From the NCBI GenBank assembly GCA_036524155.1, contig DATDCV010000653.1, positions 1-8,735 of the forward strand: a stretch of DNA of 8,735 nt, read 5' to 3'. The translations under genes were made by a program, and so were the position numbers. Source of the DNA: DATDCV01 sp036524155. GTDB lineage: Bacteria; Verrucomicrobiota; Verrucomicrobiia; Limisphaerales; UBA8199. Shown here one piece after another: positions 1-4,642 of this stretch. Numbering within the stretch: the stretch's first letter is position 1; every line of letters starts with the position of its first letter. The notes beneath the pieces are model-generated. The model did not search any database, was not told the DNA's origin, and saw only the letters and a program-made list of their open reading frames with translations.

Positions 1-1646
1 TGGTAGGGGTCCTCGACGGCACCGGCACCGTGATCAAAACCGGCGGTGGGACGCTGGTCCTCGGCGCCGACAACACCTACTCCGGCAACTCGGTCGTCTC
101 GGCCGGGTACTTGCGCATCGGCAACGGTGGCGCCAGCGGCACGATCGCCGGCACCGTCTATAACAGCGGCCGCGTCGACATCGAGCGGTCTGACACCTAC
201 ACCCAGCCTTTCAACGTCGTCGGCACCGGCGGCATCGGCATTCGCTCCGTTAACGGCGTCGTCTGGGACGGCACTGCCACCATCGATATCAGCGGCAGTG
301 TTGAGGTCGGCCGTGACGTGGCAGGCAAACTGATGATCCAGGGAACAGCCAATCCCAGGATGGGCCACTTCCTATTGGGCAACCCGGCCAGCATGGCGGG
401 CGAAGTTGTCCAAACGGGCGGCGATGTCTGGGTGACCAACAGCATGCGCGTCGGACATTATCCGACCGAAACCAGCACCTACACGATGGAGAACGGCACA
501 CTCAACCTGGTCGGCATACCCGCCGGGCCCGCTGCCGGGAGCAGCGAACAAAATGGCGTTCTCTACGTCGGCGTCGACGGCACCGGCATCTTCACTCAGA
601 AGGGCGGCACGGTCCGGGCTCACGGCCTTGTTCTGGACAACCGCGGCAACACTGCCGGCGACGATACCTTCAACCTCGAAGGCGGCATCTTCGTGGTGGG
701 ACCTTCAGGTATTGGCACAGGGACGGCAGGCAATACTTATATCATCAACCTGACCTCGGGCACGCTTGCGGCGTCGGCCGATTGGTCTTCAGCGTTGAAC
801 ATGAGCCTGACGGGAGTCCAACCCGGGCCGACATTTGACACGGGTCCAAACACCGTCCAGCTCTCGGGCGCCATCACCGGCCCGGGCGGGCTGTTCAAAG
901 TGGGCTCCGGCACGCTCGTGCTCTCCGGCTCCGACCTCTACCTCGGCCAAACCGTTGTCGGCGGTGGCACCCTGTCGGTAGTCGGCTCCGTCGGCGCCGG
1001 CGGCAGCGCGGTTGTCGTCACGAACGGCACCCTGACCGGGACCGGCACTATTGTGGACGCGATCCAGATCCAGGAAGCGGGCACACTCGCTCCGGGACCG
1101 GGGATCGCCACTCTCACCTGCACGTTCGCAGGCATCGCTCCGGCGGTTACCCTCGCCGGCACAACGGCAATGGAAATCAACAAGGCCGGTGCGACGCGGA
1201 CGAGCGACAAAGTCGTTGCCTCGGTTGGTATCGCCTACGGTGGCATACTCAACGTTCAGGCCAGCGGCGATGCGCTGTCCGACGGCGATTCGTTCCAACT
1301 CTTCGAATCAACTGCCTACACCGGCGCCTTCGCCAGCATCTCCCTGCCGACGCTGCGCGCAGGCTTGGAATGGGACACCACCACACTGGCCGCGGACGGC
1401 ACCATCCGCGTGAAGGCCGCCGCGCCGGCTCAACTCCTGATCGCGGTTACCGGCAGCGGCACGGAGCGCGGCATCTCCATCAGTTGGGATCCGATCTACG
1501 GCAACCACATCCTGCAGTCGCAAACCAACGCCATCGGCGAGGGGATTACGACCAATTGGCAGGAGGTTGTGAATGCCCCCAATCCGTTTATCATCCAGCC
1601 GATCCCGACTGGCGAGAACGTATTCTTCCGTCTCATCCTGCCGTAA
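1..1646 (+). CDS. Autotransporter-type beta-strand-repeat surface protein, C-terminal part (5' end outside window)
   Basis: The frame is open from base 3 with no start of its own: the GTG at 30 sits inside a repeat, so the gene begins upstream. It ends with TAA at 1644-1646, giving 547 visible codons. Residues 1-40 and about 284-332 match the passenger-type autotransporter-associated repeat (G.G...K.G.GTLVL.G...Y.G.T.V..GTL). Residues about 134-205 hold two VxQTGG/FTQKGG modules. Residues about 405-470 resemble the GDxFxLF...Y.G.F..I.LP.L..GL.WDT module common in Verrucomicrobia and Planctomycetes. The last 55 residues form a W...LQSQTN...W.EV...FFRL domain. The composition is rich in Gly, Thr and Val, as expected of a secreted beta-helix. 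No outer-membrane barrel and no PEP-CTERM anchor is seen at the C-terminus, so true autotransport is doubtful. It is likely an exported surface or matrix protein; substrate and exact role are unknown. Confidence 0.
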   Translation, partial: VGVLDGTGTVIKTGGGTLVLGADNTYSGNSVVSAGYLRIGNGGASGTIAGTVYNSGRVDIERSDTYTQPFNVVGTGGIGIRSVNGVVWDGTATIDISGSVEVGRDVAGKLMIQGTANPRMGHFLLGNPASMAGEVVQTGGDVWVTNSMRVGHYPTETSTYTMENGTLNLVGIPAGPAAGSSEQNGVLYVGVDGTGIFTQKGGTVRAHGLVLDNRGNTAGDDTFNLEGGIFVVGPSGIGTGTAGNTYIINLTSGTLAASADWSSALNMSLTGVQPGPTFDTGPNTVQLSGAITGPGGLFKVGSGTLVLSGSDLYLGQTVVGGGTLSVVGSVGAGGSAVVVTNGTLTGTGTIVDAIQIQEAGTLAPGPGIATLTCTFAGIAPAVTLAGTTAMEINKAGATRTSDKVVASVGIAYGGILNVQASGDALSDGDSFQLFESTAYTGAFASISLPTLRAGLEWDTTTLAADGTIRVKAAAPAQLLIAVTGSGTERGISISWDPIYGNHILQSQTNAIGEGITTNWQEVVNAPNPFIIQPIPTGENVFFRLILP

Positions 1647-1687
1647 CCGCGGACCACGGCTGACCAGAGACTCAGATTAAGCAGCGA

Positions 1688-1720
1688 GCAGCGCGGACGA
1701 GTGTCCGCGCTGTTTTCTTT
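1688..1720 (+). terminator. Rho-independent terminator after the repeat-protein gene
   Basis: A perfect 10-bp stem (1689-1698 with 1703-1712, CAGCGCGGAC / GTCCGCGCTG) closes a GAGT loop. It can extend by a G-T pair, and is followed by TTTTCTTT at 1713-1720. It lies 42 nt after the plus-strand stop codon and ends 7 nt from the convergent ctaC stop. On the plus strand the T-run makes it a textbook intrinsic terminator. On the minus strand the stem is preceded by A residues but lacks a good T-run, so it probably works weakly or not at all in that direction. Confidence 0.
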
Positions 1721-1726
1721 GTACGC

Positions 1727-2500
1727 CTACTCGAAACTCGTCGCAGCGCCGGTTTTGGACGCCAGCCACTTGTTGTAGGCTTCAGGGCTTTCGACCACGA
1801 GGAACCCTTGGGACATGCTGAAATGCCCGTTACCGCAGAGCTGGGCGCAGTTGATCTGAAAGCGGCCTTCGCAGGTGGGCCGGAACCAGGTCGGGATCCG
1901 CAGCCCCGGGATCGCATCCTGCGTCACTCGGAGTGCAATGATCTTAAAGGAGTGCACTACGTCCTTCGAAGAGATGTAGATGATCACCGGTCGGTAATTT
2001 CCGTCCGCGTTTTTAACCAGCGGGACGTGAATGTCGTTCAGTGTTTGAACGTCGTCTTTTCCGGCCGGGTCGTTGGGATCCACGCCGAAAGTATTGTCCC
2101 CGGTCACCCAGTGCATATCCTGGCGGCCAAACTTGCCGTCCTTGCCGGGGTATCGCACATTCCACGCAAACTGCTGGGCGACCACCTGGATTACTGTCGA
2201 CTCGCTCTCACTGGGAAACCGGTCTACCGCTCTGGCCCAATAAGGCACTGCCACAGCCACCAGCAGGACACCTTCCACGAGCGCCACCGCCGCTTCGATG
2301 TAACTGCTCGAATGGTTCCGCACCCCGTAATAGTCCGCCCTCGGATTGCGCGAGCGCCTGAACCGCAACAGCGTGTACCCAAAATAGGCAAGCCATCCCA
2401 CGAACAACACGATCATCAGCCAATGGATGTAGATGATCAGATTATCCACTTGCCGGCCGTGTTCCGAAGCCAGCACCGGCAGTCCCAGCAGCTTTTCCAT
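1727..2500 (-). CDS. ctaC: Cytochrome c oxidase subunit II (CuA subunit)
   Basis: This subunit accepts electrons from cytochrome c at the binuclear CuA centre and passes them to heme a in subunit I. The protein has 257 residues. Two membrane helices lie at about 20-46 and 68-92, then a periplasmic cupredoxin domain. CuA ligands are visible: H183, then C218-A-Q-L-C222-G-N-G-H226-F-S-M229. The usual Glu between the cysteines is Gln220, a variant I recall from several bacterial lineages. The aromatic electron-entry patch is QFAWNVRY (110-117). Glu69 aligns with the conserved Glu at the start of helix 2 that forms the K-channel mouth in other oxidases. No C-terminal cytochrome c domain is fused, so this is aa3-like, not caa3. 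No signal peptide or lipobox is seen. The start is preceded by GGAG 10 nt upstream. It is the last gene of the operon, 22 nt after the 131-aa gene, whereas subunit II is more often the first structural gene. Confidence 0.
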   Translation of the reverse strand: MEKLLGLPVLASEHGRQVDNLIIYIHWLMIVLFVGWLAYFGYTLLRFRRSRNPRADYYGVRNHSSSYIEAAVALVEGVLLVAVAVPYWARAVDRFPSESESTVIQVVAQQFAWNVRYPGKDGKFGRQDMHWVTGDNTFGVDPNDPAGKDDVQTLNDIHVPLVKNADGNYRPVIIYISSKDVVHSFKIIALRVTQDAIPGLRIPTWFRPTCEGRFQINCAQLCGNGHFSMSQGFLVVESPEAYNKWLASKTGAATSFE

Positions 2501-2522
2501 ACTTGCGATTCTCCGGAACCTG

Positions 2523-2918
2523 TCACCGGCGGTTTCCGCCGGCTGCTACTTCGCTTTCCTGTATCGCCGAACGGCAAGGCCGATGAGGTCCGGGCCGGGG
2601 CAGCGGCAGCGGATCCCGCCGGACGAAGCCCGCCGGTCGACTACTGCGTGTCCAACCTTCGAATTCCGCCTGTTTCAGCTCCCCCAGCGCGGTCGCCCGG
2701 TTCAGGGCCGCCGACTTCCTGGCCAGGAAAAAGAAAAAGCCGGCGACGCCACCCAGCACGAACAGAATGAACCCCAACAGGCTCAGGATCCCCCAGTTCA
2801 TCCCCGCCGCGAGCGGCGAATCGGATTGCCCATAACAGGCGGCGCAGGCCCAACCACTCACAGGCAAGAGCGCCAGAGCCGGCGCGAGCGCTGACCGAAA
2901 CGTGCGGCAAACCATCAT
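2523..2918 (-). CDS. Small membrane protein with N-terminal signal and CxxC motif, function unknown
   Basis: A longer open frame runs upstream, but the start at 2918 is preferred: its ATG overlaps the TGA of the previous gene (ATGA, translational coupling), and GGGAG lies 10 nt upstream. A second ATG follows at 2915. The protein has 131 residues. Residues 6-24 are a hydrophobic signal-like stretch ending at WACAACYG (C25 and C28, a CxxC pair), then QSDSPLAAGMNWG and a membrane helix at about 42-66 with a run of four Phe. The part up to about residue 75 resembles a short family I recall next to oxidase genes in Verrucomicrobia. The last 40 or so residues are rich in Pro and Arg, look unlike the rest, and may be a recent extension or frame change. 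Possible roles are copper handling or oxidase assembly, based only on CxxC and location. The function is not known. Confidence 0.
   Translation of the reverse strand: MMVCRTFRSALAPALALLPVSGWACAACYGQSDSPLAAGMNWGILSLLGFILFVLGGVAGFFFFLARKSAALNRATALGELKQAEFEGWTRSSRPAGFVRRDPLPLPRPGPHRPCRSAIQESEVAAGGNRR
2526..2542 (-). other. Perfect short hairpin at the 3' end of the 131-aa gene, before ctaC
   Basis: CCGGCGG and CCGCCGG form a 7-bp perfect stem with a 3-nt loop. It overlaps the last codons of the 131-aa gene and ends 25 nt before the ctaC start codon. No T-run follows on the minus strand, so it is not an intrinsic terminator. It could affect mRNA stability or coupling to ctaC, but a chance GC-rich palindrome is also possible. 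Confidence 0.
2615..2636. repeat. Short GC-rich repeat resembling the REP-like core, inside the 131-aa gene
   Basis: CCCGCCGG occurs twice (2615-2622 and 2629-2636), 6 nt apart. On the minus strand the segment contains GCGGGCTTCGTCCGGC, close to the GCGGGCTTTAGTCCGC core of the 4395-4499 element and able to form a short stem. It falls in the odd Pro/Arg-rich tail of the 131-aa protein. It may be a decayed REP copy or only GC-rich coincidence. Confidence 0.
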
Positions 2919-3124
2919 AAATAGCTCACTCCCTTCGATTTTTTCAGAAAATACCGCTCGTAGAGGATCAACCCCGCCCCGGTCACCAGTGACCCCAGGC
3001 CGAACACGAGGTGCAGCGGGCGCCCGTCCGGCGACCAGTATTCCTTCAAACCCCAAATGCCGCACCCGAACGCAAGCGCTGTGGCGGCCGTGATGAAAAC
3101 CAGGTGAAAAGCCTTCAGCGACAT
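2915..3124 (-). CDS. Two-helix small membrane protein of the oxidase operon, function unknown
   Basis: This 69-residue protein has two predicted membrane helices (about 5-26 and 38-58). A short loop joins them (KEYWSPDGRPLH), and the tail is basic (ERYFLKKSKG). GAGGA lies 6 nt before the ATG, a good ribosome binding site that overlaps the ctaF stop region. It starts 9 nt after ctaF and its stop overlaps the next start by 4 nt, so it is clearly part of the operon. I do not recognise a named family. Its size and topology would fit an accessory oxidase subunit or assembly factor, but that is inference from context only. One Cys (C21) lies inside helix 1; there is no heme- or copper-binding motif. 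Confidence 0.
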   Translation of the reverse strand: MSLKAFHLVFITAATALAFGCGIWGLKEYWSPDGRPLHLVFGLGSLVTGAGLILYERYFLKKSKGVSYL

Positions 3125-3133
3125 AGACAGTCC

Positions 3134-3451
3134 TCAGTGAGTCACCGTGTGCTGTGGATAATCCCCGAACGACCACACCGTCAGAAACATCAGCCCCAGA
3201 AAGAAAACTGCGGTGAACGTCAGGATGCCGTAGATCATCTTGCGTTCGGAGATCAGGTGCATGAAATAGCACGCCACCAGCGACGCCTTGCTGATGGCGA
3301 TGAATAGCGCCACCGCGATGTTGACCTCCCGATTCCCGAACTTAATGTAAGAGGCGCCGACCGTGATCAGCGTCCCGAAGATCAGCGCGTAAAAAACATA
3401 CAGGTAGCGCCGGACGTGCAGCGCGAAATCATGCGAAGCCTGGGCATCCAT
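3134..3451 (-). CDS. ctaF: Cytochrome c oxidase subunit IV (prokaryotic COX4 type)
   Basis: A small structural subunit of the terminal oxidase in the cytoplasmic membrane. It has 105 residues with three membrane helices at about 17-36, 44-67 and 72-95, the normal size and topology of the prokaryotic subunit IV family. The family signature KASLVACYFMHL is at residues 55-66, with the conserved His just after the second helix. The ATG lies 6 nt after the ctaE stop. The sequence directly upstream is AT-rich (ACTATTT) with no Shine-Dalgarno match, so translation probably depends on re-initiation by ribosomes finishing ctaE. Order ctaE-ctaF is standard. Confidence in the family is high; the subunit carries no cofactor. 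Confidence 0.
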   Translation of the reverse strand: MDAQASHDFALHVRRYLYVFYALIFGTLITVGASYIKFGNREVNIAVALFIAISKASLVACYFMHLISERKMIYGILTFTAVFFLGLMFLTVWSFGDYPQHTVTH

Positions 3452-3457
3452 AAATAG

Positions 3458-4240
3458 TTATAGTAAGTATAAGACAGGAAAGAGAAAAATCCACACCAGG
3501 TCGACAAAATGCCAGAATAGCCCGGAAATCTCAATCCGGTTGGTGAACCGCTCGGGGTCCGTCCGCCACAAGCGGCTGCCCGGTCCCCACAGGAACCCGA
3601 TGACCAGCGCCCCGCCGATCACGTGCAGCGCGTGCAGGCCGGTGAGGGTGAAATAGATCGCCAGGTAGGTGTTATGCCGGGGGCCGTAGTTCTCCATTTT
3701 CGCTATGTCCGCGCGGTCAATCTCGATTTCGTCGTGTTTGACCTGAGCTTTGGCAGAATGGAGATCGTAGAGGTCTTTGCGGTCGGCCACGAAACGGCCC
3801 TCGAGGACCACCCGCTTCGGCGTGGTCCTGGCTTTTACGATATGCCCGTCGGCGAGCCGGCCGTTTTTCAGTGTGATCTCATAATGAGTGAACTTGTCGT
3901 GATACTCGTAGGACTTGATGCAAACAAACGTCAGCGCCAGGCAGAGCGTGCACGCGTGAAAGAACTTAAACCGGCTGAACTGGTTCATCTTGAGCGAGGC
4001 CCAGGCCATCACGGTCGTGATGCTCGAGGTGATTAGCACCAGGGTGTTCGCGGTGCCGACGGGCACATTCAGCCACCCGTGCGGCCACAGGCCTTCCGGC
4101 GCGCCGACGCGCAGGAGGATGTAGGAGGAGAACAGCGCTCCGAAGAGCATCACCTCCGACGCGAGAAAAAGCCAGATCCCGACCTTGGCGTTGTAGAGGC
4201 CGGTGTCGGGGCGCGGTTCAATTGTGTAGGGAATGTCCAT
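3458..4240 (-). CDS. ctaE: Cytochrome c oxidase subunit III
   Basis: A structural membrane subunit that packs against subunit I and supports proton uptake and turnover stability. The protein has 260 residues and five predicted helices: about 19-44 (GIWLFLASEVMLFGALFSSY), 60-83, 91-112, 190-218 (YFTLTGLHALHVIGGAL) and 236-258 (FWHFVDLVWIFLFPVLYL). These are the typical signatures of the family, including conserved Glu29, Glu112 and His203/His206. A charged, soluble insertion of about 74 residues (115-188) separates helices 3 and 4, making this longer than minimal five-helix forms. No clear Shine-Dalgarno sequence precedes the ATG; instead a heptamer repeat array begins 6 nt upstream. It is separated from ctaD by about 400 bp, so it may have its own promoter. 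A TATACAAT box on the minus strand (4306-4313) is a weak candidate. Confidence 0.
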   Translation of the reverse strand: MDIPYTIEPRPDTGLYNAKVGIWLFLASEVMLFGALFSSYILLRVGAPEGLWPHGWLNVPVGTANTLVLITSSITTVMAWASLKMNQFSRFKFFHACTLCLALTFVCIKSYEYHDKFTHYEITLKNGRLADGHIVKARTTPKRVVLEGRFVADRKDLYDLHSAKAQVKHDEIEIDRADIAKMENYGPRHNTYLAIYFTLTGLHALHVIGGALVIGFLWGPGSRLWRTDPERFTNRIEISGLFWHFVDLVWIFLFPVLYLL

Positions 4241-4246
4241 GGTCTG

Positions 4247-4274
4247 GAAATCTGAAATCCGAAATCCGAAATCC
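4247..4274. repeat. Four-copy 7-bp tandem repeat in front of ctaE
   Basis: GAAATCT is followed by three exact copies of GAAATCC (4247-4253, 4254-4260, 4261-4267, 4268-4274), and then a degenerate GGAATAA. On the minus strand it reads as GGATTTC repeats, ending 6 nt before the ctaE ATG where a ribosome binding site would normally be. From memory, similar heptamer arrays are scattered between genes in Verrucomicrobia and Planctomycetes; I could not check this. Confidence 0.
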
Positions 4275-4394
4275 GGAATAAGCCCGCACTCCGGGAGGCA
4301 GCGGCATTGTATATCTGAGGCGTGAGAAGTTCCGGCGGGCCGGGTGCTGGGGCACGCCCCGCCTCACCATTAACTCTGCCGGGGCCGCCTTTCC

Positions 4395-4499
4395 CGGTCC
4401 GCGGGCTTTAGTCCGCAGCAATACCCGATCGACCATCGCGTCCGGAACGCGGAAGCCCCCTGCTGACGGATGTTGCTGCGGACTGAAGCCCGCGGACCG
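4395..4499. repeat. REP/MITE-like inverted-repeat element between ctaD and ctaE
   Basis: Two arms of 27 bp (4395-4421 and 4473-4499) are inverted copies with a single T-G wobble (4409/4485). They are separated by 51 bp. Each arm carries an internal imperfect palindrome, GCGGGCTTTAGTCCGC in the left and GCGGACTGAAGCCCGC in the right, as in REP sequences arranged in opposed pairs. The central part holds a further 5-bp hairpin (CGCGT / ACGCG, 4437-4441 and 4447-4451). No transposase or target-site duplication is seen. In RNA it would fold into one long hairpin. A likely non-autonomous mobile or REP-pair element; a cis-acting RNA structure is the alternative. Confidence 0.
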
Positions 4500-4642
4500 T
4501 TCGCCATATTCATGGTCCCAAGGCGTGCGGCCCAGAGCGGACGAAGCGAAAAGCGCAAAGGCGCGCGAGCGTTTCGGCGTGCCGGTGTTCTGGTTGGTCG
4601 AGGGGCAGCTATGCCCAGTCCCGCAGGGCAGGGTCTTGCGGT

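Larger units (their letters stand above)
4241..4642 (-). other. 402-bp non-coding gap between ctaD and ctaE, filled with repeats
   Basis: This is the only long gap in an otherwise tightly packed operon. It contains a heptamer array (4247-4274) and a 105-bp inverted-repeat element (4395-4499). The rest (4300-4394 and 4500-4642) is GC-rich and has no recognised feature. On the minus strand an open frame of 142 codons crosses the whole gap, starting with ATGA overlap at the ctaD stop and ending inside ctaE. Its translation runs through the repeats, is rich in Arg, Pro and Ser, and has no membrane segment or known domain, so I treat it as fortuitous. No intrinsic terminator is visible on the minus strand. 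A possible minus-strand -10 box TATACAAT lies at 4306-4313, without a convincing -35. Confidence 0.

Noticed and set aside
1808..2770. Long plus-strand open frame opposite ctaC and the 131-aa gene
   Set aside because: Shadow of two real minus-strand genes; no recognisable motif and it runs across a gene boundary.
2919..3272. Extended N-terminus for the 131-aa protein
   Set aside because: It overlaps the 69-aa gene and ctaF in another frame and looks like shadow translation; the ATGA-coupled start with GGGAG upstream is better.
4395..4499. Inverted repeat read as an intrinsic terminator after ctaD
   Set aside because: No T-run follows the stem on the minus strand, the 51-bp spacer is too long for a standard terminator hairpin, and internal palindromes fit a REP pair better.
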